From Antedon mediterranea (lineage: Eukaryota > Echinodermata > Crinoidea > Comatulida > Antedonidae), in contig NC_092675.1 in the NCBI RefSeq assembly GCF_964355755.1, positions 19,732,912-19,796,911 on the forward strand: 64,000 bases of DNA. Reading direction: 5' to 3'. Numbering within the stretch: position 1 is the first letter of the stretch; each line of letters starts with the position of its first letter. Below, piece after piece: positions 37,592 through 53,100 of the stretch. The translations under genes were made by a program, and so were the position numbers. The notes under the pieces were generated by a model. It was given only the letters and a program-made list of their open reading frames with translations. It was not told where the DNA came from and did no database searches.

Positions 37592-40500
37592 CAGATAATT
37601 GATTGAGTCATGTTTAAGAAAATATAATTGGAAAAGTAATGTTATTTTCTTGCATATAACATTGAATAGTATAATACTGTATTCATATTTATCTCATAGC
37701 TCATCAGCCTCCCATTGGCGCGCCATACCAAATTTAAACTAGAAAGCCACTCCGAGTCCTACTGTAACAATTCTCATACATATATATATTTGTGTGTGTC
37801 TTAATGCTGTTTGTGATTTAGGCTAGTTTCACTACAAGCATGTGTATGCGAGTTTGGTGTTATTCATTTTGGTAAAGATCTTTTAATTACTTTTTGAGTA
37901 ATCCTGCTAACAAACAAACAAACAGACAAATGAAAGCACTCAGAAACTGAGTGAAGTACTTGGCAAAATATATCCACTGACTTGGAGCATGATACATTTT
38001 TTTGCTTTAGGTATCAGCTTTACATGGTTATGTTTTAAAATTACAAATCACAAATTATAACCCTTGCCTCTTGTCCAAAAATGAGGTTTTTGGACAAGAG
38101 TAGTTCTCGAGAAAATGCAATTTCAGTTTACGTGTTGCTTTAAGATTTCTCACAGGCTTTTGAAAATGGTCTCCTATCTTTTAACACTAGCCGGTCTGAA
38201 AATAATATCATTTGTGTTATTTGTGAAGTTATTAATAGGCTACACCAATGTTGTTGATTTTCAATAAGCATTGTCTGAAAGTATATACCTATCTACACCT
38301 AAACAATTAAGTAACGATAACTTGAAAACTGTATCGCTATCGTGCTAACAAACAAACATATATACAAACAAAGTAAATACTATACTTGGCAAAATTTCGT
38401 TTTGCCAAGAAACAAACACACGCGATCGATTACATATACCTCCTTGGCGGAAGTAAATAATGTGTCTCAACCAACGAACAGTATCGCTTTGTCATCAGAA
38501 GGGCATCAGTTGATGTGGATAAAAATAAAAAAACACTACTTTTTATTGATAAACTAGCAGCTTAACTACAAAATGCTAATTGTTCACTTGGTAATGTTGT
38601 TAGCCGTTGTAAATGTATAGGCGTAATTAACAAGTACGTCCCTTTTCGACATTCGATTATTGTTATTATTATTACTTGTATAGCGCACATTTATACAACA
38701 TTTAATTATAATCAGCGGTGCTTCACATCAATTAGTATCGTAACATTGTTTGAAATATAGTGCTTTTAAATGTTTTTTAAACTGATTATAGTCGTCTAAG
38801 TGTTTAATGTGACTTGGTAATCTGTTCCAAATTTTGGGTCCTGCTACGACGAACGAACGGTCAGCAAATGTCTTTCGTTTAGTTCGTGGGATTGTCAGGT
38901 TATAATTGCTGGTGCTTAAATAGTGTTTCTGTGCATATGTAAATAAACCTGTTAAGACAGAAAACAGAAAATTATTGACAGAGCGTATGAATATGTATAA
39001 TATTTTCTAATCGATTGTTCTTTAAATAGAGATAGATGTATTTTTTCTATTCGCAAGCATAGACCTCTTTGAATAGAAGAACGATCTATTGATTCTCATT
39101 AAAATAATAATTATATTGAATTATATATAAACAAACCAATCGCAAGCGTCGCGTCCGTTTTGTAGAAACAACAATAATTTGGTAGAGTACATTAATTATG
39201 GGGTGTTCACTATCTAAGAGTCTATTAAACACGTGCGTCACCCATCGTGTAGCCAAAACATTTATTTATTTACATCCCTAAATGTACAATCGCGTATTCT
39301 GTAATTTTACTCTGACTCTATTCAATTGTTGTTTGACGTTCAATATATTCACCAATTATCGTTCAACAAATTACACAAGAAACTCAAATTGCGAAAATAA
39401 AAGATCGCGAAATAGTTAAAAATGTAAAATCGCGAAAATTTAGGGCCGCGAAAATGTTGGACTTTACAATACTAAATTTATTAGTATTTTAAACCAGATT
39501 TACAGTAAATATATTCATTTATTTATATTAGTTTTCTTATTGTTTGCTTAACACAAGTAGAAAAATATAAATCAGGTTAATGATTTAAAAAACAAAACAA
39601 AAAAACTTACTTTTGAAAATAAAAGCATGTATGTATGTTGTCGTCGCGGATCGAAAGTTGTATCCGATATTGTCGAACCGGTTGGTGGCGTGCTTTGGTA
39701 TGTAAATCTAATTTACATACCATGAGTCGGTTGTTATGATTGCGGTATGTGCGCATCCGAAGAAGACGTTTTATTTTCACGAAAGAAAGATATAAACAAT
39801 TTGGCTGCTTTCGTTGTAAGTAGATTGTTAATTATAATGCTAAACTGTATTGAAACTATTCTACCTTGTTCTGAACAATTTGATTCGATTTTATGTAGTG
39901 CAAAGTTCAAAGGTCAATAATGTTAGAATCGGCCATTTTTTTTGCAAAAACATGCCATTAGACTAAATATAAATATGTAGTTTCTGAACAGTTTGAGCCA
40001 TATTGTGTGTCTCTCAGATTAGTGGCTGCTAAGATATGATAAATCAAGGTCAAAGGTCAATAATGTTAGAATCCGCCATTTTTTTGCAAAAACATGCCAT
40101 TAGACTGGATATAAATGTGTAGTTTCTGAACAATTTAAGCCCTAATTATCTCCGATTAGTGGTTGCTGATATATGATAAATCAAGGTCAAAGGTCAATAA
40201 TGTTAGAAATAGCACTTCCATTCATTTTTGGACAAACTTTTTCATTACAGTGAATATAAAAACATATATTCTAACGATTTTAACACCATAATTAAGTATC
40301 TGTGACTAGCGGTTTCCAAGATACATAGTACATTATTAAAAATGGCCGCCGTTTCGAAAAATGTCCTAACGTTGATAAATGTGTTCAGTGAGGTCTAAAA
40401 AACATATTTCATAAAAAAAAATTTTTCTTGCAATTTGTGTGAGTTAAAAGTCTAAATCCCATGGACTATTGGTGTTGTTGCATTGATATAGGACAAATCC

Positions 40501-41175
40501 TAGTTGTATTGAATGATCTTACTCTAAGGTCCATTTACACTAGGACGATAACGATCGATAAATAGATAAACATGCATTTTTCATACATAACCATCTATGC
40601 TTCTTTTGATGAAAATAATATTTGTACACGTCCAAAAAATGACGTCATGATAAATATGTTTATCAAATATCATCTGCAAAATGTAACAACTTGTAACAAC
40701 AATTTTCTGGAAAATCCCCTGTGAAATCTCGGGATAAAAACACACCAACAAAAGGCCTGTGTTTTTTAAATGTTCCAAGATCTTCCGAGTTTTTTTACTG
40801 CGCGCATGTATTGCTCTGGTATTAACTAACCAATCATAGTAATCAAATAGCGCCCAACTATCCTTCCCACGAGATTTTACAAGGTTCGCCGATGCGTGTG
40901 TGGAAACATGTAATAAGTCGGCAGATTACAAGTTGTTAGAAGTTGTAATAATTTACGCAGATGGAATAACTTACCCATCAACATACATAAATCCACAACG
41001 AAGAAAATCTTTTCCTATAATTTTAAACGCCATATTAGTTTAACTTATAAAATAATAAAGAAAAGTGAAAAATAAATACCTCTACTCATTGTAATCGATC
41101 AACTGCCTCTGTTTGTATCTTGTGTTTCAGTATTTGTGTGTATGTTTCTGTTTGTTTTTGTTGTGTTACTGCATA

Positions 41176-41215
41176 CAGTATGAAACAGTATGAAACAGTA
41201 TGAAACAGTATGAAA
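41176..41215 (+). repeat. Decamer repeat CAGTATGAAA, four copies
   Basis: Perfect 10-bp repeats within the unit 5 large inverted-repeat element. Unit 6 has three copies (49381-49410). Units 1-4 have only the flanking CAGTATATGTATG sequence with no decamer expansion. Confidence 0.85.
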
Positions 41216-41948
41216 CAGTATATGTATGAAACATAATGTATGAAAGAGCATTATTAATAATATCTACGGCTTGCCCAACACAAGTTTCTCTTGGGTTTTA
41301 GGCGCGTGCAACGCGACCCTACAGCTCACTATGTCGGTCGGTCGGTCGGTCGGTAAACACTAACTTGAGCACGCGACTGCAACCATGAATATGCCCGTGT
41401 TCCTTTTGATTTTACTTTTTGGGACCTTGCCACTTTAAAAAATGAATACCATTTTTTTTTAAACACTTCTTTCTTTTCCTGTCTGTTTAATTTCATAAAA
41501 TATTTGTAAATTAAAAGAAATGTTCTTTTTTTATTGTTAGTTTGTTTTGAAAGAAATAAATGTTAACTTGACTTGACCTGAGATGTGAAAAGGGTATTAG
41601 ACAGCATAGATGGTTATCCTATAGTTCTAGCACAAAAACGTTTCTAATTTCTTTTGTTTTATCCAAGACAAAAGTAGGCCTATGTTTATCTTTTTATTGT
41701 CGATCATTATCGCCCTAGTGTAAATGGGCCTTAAAGCTATATGTTATATTTTATCCATATAGTTACTTAATTTACTTAATTGTTGGAATATGCTGATAAT
41801 GATTTCACTTTTCAGTAATAGTTTCAGTAGAAGTTGATTATAATCATTGAATATTATGCAATGATAGTGTTCATTACGAATGGTGATAATTATCGTAACA
41901 TTTAATGTCGATGTTTAAATGTATGATTGAACGAAGATAAGTAAATAT

Positions 41949-44900
41949 AATTATTGTGGAAACTCATTTCGGCATACATCTAGGGCCGTGTTTCCGCAGC
42001 CAGAAATTAATCGATAAAAATTAACCGATGAACTGGGGTTTAACCGATTCCACTCGAGAAAAATTAAGCGATAATCTATCATGCAAATCGGATAATTATC
42101 GGATAAATGCGATACTTTTTAACCTTTGACCTGAGGACACATTTTTGTTTGGTAGTGACTGATCATGCGCACTTATTGGTAAACAATTTTATCGGATAAT
42201 TTTGTTTTGGCTGCCGAAACACGGCCTAGTGGACATTACGCGCCGAAATCTGGGGTTTGAAACCATCCAGATTCTCAAACCGTACGTAATAAGAATGGAT
42301 AAATGCGAACAAACAGAGTTTGTATTCGTGAAACGACTGTACCATCTACGAATTGTAAAAGAGGTACCAAATTAATTAAAACATACATTTACTAACGTTT
42401 ACTAAGAACATAACATTTTATGAACAAAATATACTACTTTATTGTAGGCCTGTGTAAAAAAATGTCCCCACTCGTTAACCACATAATTTCACTGGTACAG
42501 TAGTCATGGATATTTGCAAACATATTTTTTATAACTGTATTTATGTGTTGTGTAGTTATGGTTACTTGTAATAAGCGGTTTTAATAATTGCAACTTTTTT
42601 ATTAACTACGAAAAACACATCAACGTTTATCATTTCGAAAGGCAAGACTGTAACAATGCTGTTGCTTCTTGCTGTTGCCTTTGTTTATTTGATATCTGGC
42701 ACGGACACTTGTAAGTTGTTTGTATATAATTAGAATAGATGGTAAATCATAAATTGTATGTTCCATTTTGTTAAACTTAGAAAAGGCCAGTTTTTTATTG
42801 CTTATTTAGCACCAACGTATTGGAATAATCTGGATACAACTACCGTGATTCGTTTAAATACTGTAAGCTCATTTAGAATGCATATGAAAACCTTTTATTT
42901 CTCTAGCTATCAAACCAATGACTACTAAATATGTTGCGCATTGTACATTTTAATTCATTTTATGCATTTTATGTGTTGTGTTAACGGCACCGATATGTTC
43001 TCTTATCTGTGAGACAAGTTGTAATCTTGATCCCTAAAATGGTAAATTGTTGATTATTGTTAAAATATTGTTTGTAATGAAAAAAATGACCATTTTAAAA
43101 TAAATGTTTATTGAAACTAAAACTATTGAAACTAAGTACCTTTTCATTTGTAACGTTTTCAATGTGCTTTGATTGTATAAAGTATACTTTTAGTATGATT
43201 ACATTTAATGTGTATTAGGCCTACAACAGGATAGCCTTTCTGTTGGTTATAGGCCTACAATTTTGTAGCTAAGGATTATTAATATTATGTAATTTTCAGC
43301 ATACTTGTCCTACAAAGCACAGGCGACTTCAACATCAGTGGTTTATTGGGATTATGCAAGCTTTGCAACTGATGGAATAGATTATACCAATTTCGACTGT
43401 TATCATTCTAGTAAGATACTCAGTTAGTGCTACTTATCAGCAATAGCTTACTTACTAAACCAATAGTTATAATAGGGAACGTTCGATTACCGACGACCTC
43501 CCTATTTCAAGTAAATCCTGGACATTTGCATAGAAACCATCATAACTGTCGAGGGATTGCGCACAGTAAAGTCAATAAAACCAACTCATTACAATATTAG
43601 ATACTCCGGACCCACATTATGATATAATCTACCTTCCTTCATTTTAGAATCCGCCTCCAAAAAGTATTTTTAAAACAAATGAACAATCATATCTTCTCTT
43701 ATTATTAGCCTGTCATGTTCTGACCTGTACCTTTTCCATATTGTTTACTCATTTTTTTTTAAATGTATTTATTTTTTTAAGGCTCGCCGCCCATCTCAAG
43801 GTGTTTGTCTTCTTATTTCCGGGCATCTGCTTTCATTCTCTAACCTATTATCATTATATTATTTGCATTGTATTTTTCCTTTCTTTTTTTGTCAGAGTTT
43901 GTAAATAAATGTTATGAAACGAAAAGCTTGAAAATAAACAAGACGTACTTTGTTGGTTGTCGGTCGCAAATCGAAAGCTTCCTGTACAAACTACGTATAC
44001 ATGTGTTAGTTAAATTGTAAGCTGTAATAATTGCATATCCAAAAACTGTCTTTTTATTTAAATTTAACCTATTGTAATTATAAACTCACAGGTTATCACT
44101 ATCAACCATGGATGAAAGTGGATCTTTCACAGGAACACAAAGTCACGAGTGTGACGATCATCAATATGGTTGACCAAGGTAACAGTACCACAATTATGTT
44201 TTGCACAAAATGTGTAGCCTATAATATAATATCAAAATCGCTAAATTTAGGTTTATATTTGGTGAGTTTTGATTTATAAATAATTTATTTCACAAAGGAC
44301 GTGTCTTTCATAAACGATTACAAGATGCTGAAGTACGAATTGGATCTGATTATTCTTACCCAAGCACATTGTGTGGATCCGTTACTGATGTCCAGACTAG
44401 CCCTATCATCGACATCATCTGTAAAGTTCCAATCATTGGTCGTTACGTAATGGTATGGTTTTCATCAAAAACGCAGTATTTGAACTTTTGTGAAATAAAA
44501 GTCTATGCGGAATATGAATATGTAACTGGTATGTCAGCCTAAAGTATCTTTCAAAACTTTATTTTAAATAGTATTAATGTTCAAAGTTACATAACAGTCT
44601 AACAAGCCACATTCTTATTGTATTCTAGTTACAGTAGGCCTATTGTAATTCAATTAAAGTTTTGAACCATGTAATAAACGCATTTACAAAAGTCATCTTA
44701 ATCATAATTGTGCCAGATATAAAATACAGGGTTCACATATTAACGATCTTCCATTACTTTCAGGTGATTTTCAGAGAATTCTGAATCCCATCACACTGTT
44801 TACTTTGAGTATGGCTTGTTTGTTGGAAAACTTCTACGGAAAGCTGCCAATACGACCATGTAACTATGGTAATAATGAGTGTGCAGGTGACACTTCAGAG

Positions 44901-47900
44901 TCGATTGAGGTTGCGACTTTAGACCCATACTCCAGCGGAATACAAACGTTGACAATCGCCTTCTATGTCTACCCGTACCAGAGTTCGATGGGCGATATTG
45001 TTGGATTATTCGAAAAAGGAACCAGTCTACGAATACAACAAACGTATTCAAATGGCAATCTATATCAATCTGAGGTAACTGTATTCTATGGAAATCAGGA
45101 ACTGACTAGAGCTCATGTTCTATTGCCTGAAGTCTGGACATTTCTTACTCTGACTTTCGATGGAATCAATGAAAACGTCAAACTCTGGAGGAATGGAGAG
45201 ATTGCAAGTATTGGTTATACACAACGTACGCATTTAGATTTCTATTTCAATGAGACAACAATCAAAATTGGACATGATGGCTCCGAGGCACAAGCTAACG
45301 TGGCGATGTTTCAAATTTATGATAGAGTACTTGACGAATCCGAGATCAAAGCAGTACGAGATCGTTCTACTAATGGTAATAAATATAATACTTCTTAAAT
45401 AATTAAATATCAATACCTCTCATATCTCCACCGATAGTTAACTGATAGCACTGTTTTTGTTGATGTAAATCAGTGCAAACTTGGGCTTTTGAGCTCTAAG
45501 CTCCGAGTGATATTGTCTCTCTTTGTAATAATTTTTTTATAATTTCTATATTAAATTTCAGGTCAAGACGGTCTTTACGAGACCCTGTTAACATTAGCGG
45601 ACTTTCAGGGCAAAATTCTACATACTGTATATTCTCGATCATTGGTTCATTGTGGTCAGATATGCAAATCAAAATGCTGTGACGTGTTCAAGTTTACAAT
45701 GGCTAATAACAGTTGCACCTTGTATTCAACTCAGCAACCTCACGAAACATTTGCAGTAATAAACGGCGAACATTACAGACATGTTAACGTAATCTAACAG
45801 ATAATTGATTGAGTCATGTTTAAGAAAATATAATTGGAAAAGTAATGTTATTTTCTTGCATATAACATTGAATAGTATAATACTGTATTCATATTTATCT
45901 CATAGCTCATCAGCCTCCCATTGGCGCGCCATACCAAATTTAAACTAGAAAGCCACTCCGAGTCCTACTGTAACAATTCTCATACATATATATATTTGTG
46001 TGTGTCTTAATGCTGTTTGTGATTTAGGCTAGTTTCACTACAAGCATGTGTATGCGAGTTTGGTGTTATTCATTTTGGTAAAGATCTTTTAATTACTTTT
46101 TGAGTAATCCTGCTAACAAACAAACAAACAGACAAATGAAAGCACTCAGAAACTGAGTGAAGTACTTGGCAAAATATATCCACTGACTTGGAGCATGATA
46201 CATTTTTTTGCTTTAGGTATCAGCTTTACATGGTTATGTTTTAAAATTACAAATCACAAATTATAACCCTTGCCTCTTGTCCAAAAATGAGGTTTTTGGA
46301 CAAGAGTAGTTCTCGAGAAAATGCAATTTCAGTTTACGTGTTGCTTTAAGATTTCTCACAGGCTTTTGAAAATGGTCTCCTATCTTTTAACACTAGCCGG
46401 TCTGAAAATAATATCATTTGTGTTATTTGTGAAGTTATTAATAGGCTACACCAATGTTGTTGATTTTCAATAAGCATTGTCTGAAAGTATATACCTATCT
46501 ACACCTAAACAATTAAGTAACGATAACTTGAAAACTGTATCGCTATCGTGCTAACAAACAAACATATATACAAACAAAGTAAATACTATACTTGGCAAAA
46601 TTTCGTTTTGCCAAGAAACAAACACACGCGATCGATTACATATACCTCCTTGGCGGAAGTAAATAATGTGTCTCAACCAACGAACAGTATCGCTTTGTCA
46701 TCAGAAGGGCATCAGTTGATGTGGATAAAAATAAAAAAACACTACTTTTTATTGATAAACTAGCAGCTTAACTACAAAATGCTAATTGTTCACTTGGTAA
46801 TGTTGTTAGCCGTTGTAAATGTATAGGCGTAATTAACAAGTACGTCCCTTTTCGACATTCGATTATTGTTATTATTATTACTTGTATAGCGCACATTTAT
46901 ACAACATTTAATTATAATCAGCGGTGCTTCACATCAATTAGTATCGTAACATTGTTTGAAATATAGTGCTTTTAAATGTTTTTTAAACTGATTATAGTCG
47001 TCTAAGTGTTTAATGTGACTTGGTAATCTGTTCCAAATTTTGGGTCCTGCTACGACGAACGAACGGTCAGCAAATGTCTTTCGTTTAGTTCGTGGGATTG
47101 TCAGGTTATAATTGCTGGTGCTTAAATAGTGTTTCTGTGCATATGTAAATAAACCTGTTAAGACAGAAAACAGAAAATTATTGACAGAGCGTATGAATAT
47201 GTATAATATTTTCTAATCGATTGTTCTTTAAATAGAGATAGATGTATTTTTTCTATTCGCAAGCATAGACCTCTTTGAATAGAAGAACGATCTATTGATT
47301 CTCATTAAAATAATAATTATATTGAATTATATATAAACAAACCAATCGCAAGCGTCGCGTCCGTTTTGTAGAAACAACAATAATTTGGTAGAGTACATTA
47401 ATTATGGGGTGTTCACTATCTAAGAGTCTATTAAACACGTGCGTCACCCATCGTGTAGCCAAAACATTTATTTATTTACATCCCTAAATGTACAATCGCG
47501 TATTCTGTAATTTTACTCTGACTCTATTCAATTGTTGTTTGACGTTCAATATATTCACCAATTATCGTTCAACAAATTACACAAGAAACTCAAATTGCGA
47601 AAATAAAAGATCGCGAAATAGTTAAAAATGTAAAATCGCGAAAATTTAGGGCCGCGAAAATGTTGGACTTTACAATACTAAATTTATTAGTATTTTAAAC
47701 CAGATTTACAGTAAATATATTCATTTATTTATATTAGTTTTCTTATTGTTTGCTTAACACAAGTAGAAAAATATAAATCAGGTTAATGATTTAAAAAACA
47801 AAACAAAAAAACTTACTTTTGAAAATAAAAGTATGTATGTATGTTGTCGTCGCGGATCGAAAGTTGTATCCGATATTGTCGAACCGGTTGGTGGCGTGCT

Positions 47901-50142
47901 TTGGTATGTAAATCTAATTTACATACCATGAGTCGGTTGTTATGATTGCGGTATGTGCGCATCCGAAGAAGACGTTTTATTTTCACGAAAGAAAGATATA
48001 AACAATTTGGCTGCTTTCGTTGTAAGTAGATTGTTAATTATAATGCTAAACTGTATTGAAACTATTCTACCTTGTTCTGAACAATTTGATTCGATTTTAT
48101 GTAGTGCAAAGTTCAAAGGTCAATAATGTTAGAATCGGCCATTTTTTTTGCAAAAACATGCCATTAGACTAAATATAAATATGTAGTTTCTGAACAGTTT
48201 GAGCCATATTGTGTGTCTCTCAGATTAGTGGCTGCTAAGATATGATAAATCAAGGTCAAAGGTCAATAATGTTAGAATCCGCCATTTTTTGCAAAAACAT
48301 GCCATTAGACTGGATATAAATGTGTAGTTTCTGAACAATTTAAGCCCTAATTATCTCCGATTAGTGGTTGCTGATATATGATAAATCAAGGTCAAAGGTC
48401 AATAATGTTAGAAATAGCACTTCCATTCATTTTTGGACAAACTTTTTCATTACAGTGAATATAAAAACATATATTCTAACGATTTTAACACCATAATTAA
48501 GTATCTGTGACTAGCGGTTTCCAAGATACATAGTACATTATTAAAAATGGCCGCCGTTTCGAAAAATGTCCTAACGTTGATAAATGTGTTCAGTGAGGTC
48601 TAAAAAACATATTTCATAAAAAAAAATTTTTCTTGCAATTTGTGTGAGTTAAAAGTCTAAATCCCATGGACTATTGGTGTTGTTGCATTGATATAGGACA
48701 AATCCTAGTTGTATTGAATGATCTTACTCTAAGGTCCATTTACACTAGGACGATAACGATCGATAAATAGATAAACATGCATTTTTCATACATAACCATC
48801 TATGCTTCTTTTGATGAAAATAATATTTGTACACGTCCAAAAAATGACGTCATGATAAATATGTTTATCAAATATCATCTGCAAAATGTAACAACTTGTA
48901 ACAACAATTTTCTGGAAAATCCCCTGTGAAATCTCGGGATAAAAACACACCAACAAAAGGCCTGTGTTTTTTAAATGTTCCAAGATCTTCCGAGTTTTTT
49001 TACTGCGCGCATGTATTGCTCTGGTATTAACTAACCAATCATAGTAATCAAATAGCGCCCAACTATCCTTCCCACGAGATTTTACAAGGTTCGCCGATGC
49101 GTGTGTGGAAACATGTAATAAGTCGGCAGATTACAAGTTGTTAGAAGTTGTAATAATTTACGCAGATGGAATAACTTACCCATCAACATACATAAATCCA
49201 CAACGAAGAAAATCTTTTCCTATAATTTTAAACGCCATATTAGTTTAACTTATAAAATAATAAAGAAAAGTGAAAAATAAATACCTCTACTCATTGTAAT
49301 CGATCAACTGCCTCTGTTTGTATCTTGTGTTTCAGTATTTGTGTGTATGTTTCTGTTTGTTTTTGTTGTGTTACTGCATACAGTATGAAACAGTATGAAA
49401 CAGTATGAAACAGTATATGTATGAAACATAATGTATGAAAGAGCATTATTAATAATATCTACGGCTTGCCCAACACACGTTTCTCTTGGGTTTTAGGCGC
49501 GTGCAACGCGACCCTACAGCTCACTATGTCGGTCGGTCGGTCGGTCGGTAAACACTAACTTGAGCACGCGACTGCAACCATGAATATGCCCGTGTTCCTT
49601 TTGATTTTACTTTTTGGGACCTTGCCACTTTAAAAAATGAATACCATTTTTTTTTAAACACTTCTTTCTTTTCCTGTCTGTTTAATTTCATAAAATATTT
49701 GTAAATTAAAAGAAATGTTCTTTTTTTATTGTTAGTTTGTTTTGAAAGAAATAAATGTTAACTTGACTTGACCTGAGATGTGAAAAGGGTATTAGACAGC
49801 ATAGATGGTTATCCTATAGTTCTAGCACAAAACGTTTCTAATTTCTTTTGTTTTATCCAAGACAAAAGTAGGCCTATGTTTATCTTTTTATTGTCGATCA
49901 TTATCGCCCTAGTGTAAATGGGCCTTAAAGCTATATGTTATATTTTATCCATATAGTTACTTAATTTACTTAATTGTTGGAATATGCTGATAATGATTTC
50001 ACTTTTCAGTAATAGTTTCAGTAGAAGTTGATTATAATCATTGAATATTATGCAATGATAGTGTTCATTACGAATGGTGATAATTATCGTAACATTTAAT
50101 GTCGATGTTTAAATGTATGATTGAACGAAGATAAGTAAATAT
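41949..50142 (+). repeat. Tandem gene unit 6 (8194 bp)
   Basis: Contents: inverted-repeat element 41980-42229, gene 42656-45797, intron 1 LINE tail from 42758, minus-strand LINE tail about 46861-47225, large inverted-repeat element 48732-49925 with three decamers at 49381-49410. Sister copy of unit 5. Confidence 0.9.
42656..45797 (+). CDS. Secreted FTP-LamG-PAN lectin-like protein, copy 6
   Basis: Exons 42656-42710, 43300-43410, 44092-44178, 44298-44528, 44764-45375 and 45562-45797; 443 open codons, protein as in copies 1, 2, 4 and 5. One intron 2 base near 43830 (CTGCTTTC for CTGCCTTC) separates it from copy 5. Splice sites and reading frame are intact. Confidence 0.85.
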
Positions 50143-53100
50143 AATTATTGTGGAAACTCATTTCGGCATACATCTAGGGCCGTGTTTCCGCAGCCAGAAA
50201 TTAATCGATAAAAATTAACCGATGAACTGGGGTTTAACCGATTCCACTCGAGAAAAATTAAGCGATAATCTATCATGCAAATCGGATAATTATCGGATAA
50301 ATGCGATACTTTTTAACCTTTGACCTGAGGACACATTTTTGTTTGGTAGTGACTGATCATGCGCACTTATTGGTAAACAATTTTATCGGATAATTTTGTT
50401 TTGGCTGCCGAAACACGGCCTAGTGGACATTACGCGCCGAAATCTGGGGTTTGAAACCATCCAGATTCTCAAACCGTACGTAATAAGAATGGATAAATGC
50501 GAACAAACAGAGTTTGTATTCGTGAAACGACTGTACCATCTACGAATTGTAAAAGAGGTACCAAATTAATTAAAACATACATTTACTAACGTTTACTAAG
50601 AACATAACATTTTATGAACAAAATATACTACTAAAAAAATAAATACTTTATTGTAGGCCTGTGTAAAAAAATGTCCCCACTCGTTAACCACATAATTTCA
50701 CTGGTACAGTAGTCATGGATATTTGCAAACATATTTTTTATAACTGTATTTATGTGTTGTGTAGTTATGGTTACTTGTAATAAGCGGTTTTAATAATTGC
50801 AACTTTTTTATTAACTACGAAAAACACATCAACGTTTATCATTTCGAAAGGCAAGACTGTAACAATGCTGTTGCTTCTTGCTGTTGCCTTTGTTTATTTG
50901 ATATCTGGCACGGACACTTGTAAGTTGTTTGTATATAATTAGAATAGATGGTAAATCATAAATTGTATGTTCCATTTTGTTAAACTTAGAAAAGGCCAGT
51001 TTTTTATTGCTTATTTAGCACCAACGTATTGGAATAATCTGGATACAACTACCGTGATTCGTTTAAATACTGTAAGCTCATTTAGAATGCATATGAAAAC
51101 CTTTATTTCTCTAGCTATCAAACCAATGACTACTAAATATGTTGCGCATTGTACATTTTAATTCATTTTATGCATTTTATGTGTTGTGTTAACGGCACCG
51201 ATATGTTCTCTTATCTGTGAGACAAGTTGTAATCTTGATCCCTAAAATGGTAAATTGTTGATTATTGTTAAAATATTGTTTGTAATGAAAAAAATGACCA
51301 TTTTAAAATAAATGTTTATTGAAACTAAAACTATTGAAACTAAGTACCTTTTCATTTGTAACGTTTTCAATGTGCTTTGATTGTATAAAGTATACTTTTA
51401 GTATGATTACATTTAATGTGTATTAGGCCTACAACAGGATAGCCTTTCTGTTGGTTATAGGCCTACAATTTTGTAGCTAAGGATTATTAATATTATGTAA
51501 TTTTCAGCATACTTGTCCTACAAAGCACAGGCGACTTCAACATCAGTGGTTTATTGGAATTATGCAAGCTTTGCAACTGATGGAATAGATTATACCAATT
51601 TCGACTGTTATCATTCTAGTAAGATACTCAGTTAGTGCTACTTATCAGCAATAGCTTACTTACTAAACCAATAGTTATAATAGGGAACGTTCGATTACCG
51701 ACGACCTCCCTATTTCAAGTAAATCCTGGACATTTGCATAGAAACCATCATAACTGTCGAGGGATTGCGCACAGTAAAGTCAATAAAACCAACTCATTAC
51801 AATATTAGATACTCCGGACCCACATTATGATATAATCTACCTTCCTCCATTTTAGAATCCGCCTCCAAAAAGTATTTTTAAAACAAATGAACAATCATAT
51901 CTTCTCTTATTATTAGCCTGTCATGTTCTGACCTGTACCTTTTCCATATTGTTTACTCATTTTTTTTTTAATGTATTTATTTTTTTAAGGCTCGCCGCCC
52001 ATCTCAAGGTGTTTGTCTTCTTATTTCCGGGCATCTGCCTTCATTCTCTAACCTATTATCATTATATTATTTGCATTGTATTTTTCCTTTCTTTTTTTGT
52101 CAGAGTTTGTAAATAAATGTTATGAAACGAAAAGCTTGAAAATAAACAAGACGTACTGTGTTGGTTGTCGGTCGCAAATCGAAAGCTTCCTGTACAAACT
52201 ACGTATACATGTGTTAGTTAAATTGTAAGCTGTAATAATTGCATATCCAAAAACTGTCTTTTTATTTAAATTTAACCTATTGTAATTATAAACTCACAGG
52301 TTATCACTATCAACCATGGATGAAAGTGGATCTTTCACAGGAACACAAAGTCACGAGTGTGACGATCATCAATATGGTTGACCAAGGTAACAGTACCACA
52401 ATTATGTTTTGCACAAAATGTGTAGCCTATAATATAATATCAAAATCGCTAAATTTAGGTTTATATTTGGTGAGTTTTGATTTATAAATAATTTATTTCA
52501 CAAAGGACGTGTCTTTCATAAACGATTACAAGATGCTGAAGTACGAATTGGATCTGATTATTCTTACCCAAGCACATTGTGTGGATCCGTTACTGATGTC
52601 CAGACTAGCCCTATCATCGACATCATCTGTAAAGTTCCAATCATTGGTCGTTACGTAATGGTATGGTTTTCATCAAAAACGCAGTATTTGAACTTTTGTG
52701 AAATAAAAGTCTATGCGGAATATGAATATGTAACTGGTATGTCAGCCTAAAGTATCTTTCAAAACTTTATTTTAAATAGTATTAATGTTCAAAGTTACAT
52801 AACAGTCTAACAAGCCACATTCTTATTGTATTCTAGTTACAGTAGGCCTATTGTAATTCAATTAAAGTTTTGAACCATGTAATAAACGCATTTACAAAAG
52901 TCATCTTAATCATAATTGTGCCAGATATAAAATACAGGGTTCACATATTAACGATCTTCCATTACTTTCAGGTGATTTTCAGAGAATTCTGAATCCCATC
53001 ACACTGTTTACTTTGAGTATGGCTTGTTTGTTGGAAAACTTCTACGGAAAGCTGCCAATACGACCATGTAACTATGGTAATAATGAGTGTGCAGGTGACA

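Larger units (their letters stand above)
33743..41948 (+). repeat. Tandem gene unit 5 (8206 bp)
   Basis: Contents: inverted-repeat element 33774-34023, gene 34450-37591, intron 1 LINE tail from 34552, minus-strand LINE tail about 38655-39015, large inverted-repeat element 40527-41731. Inside that element a decamer CAGTATGAAA is repeated four times at 41176-41215. Unit 5 is very close to unit 6; the 12-bp length difference is accounted for by one decamer and two single bases. Confidence 0.9.
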
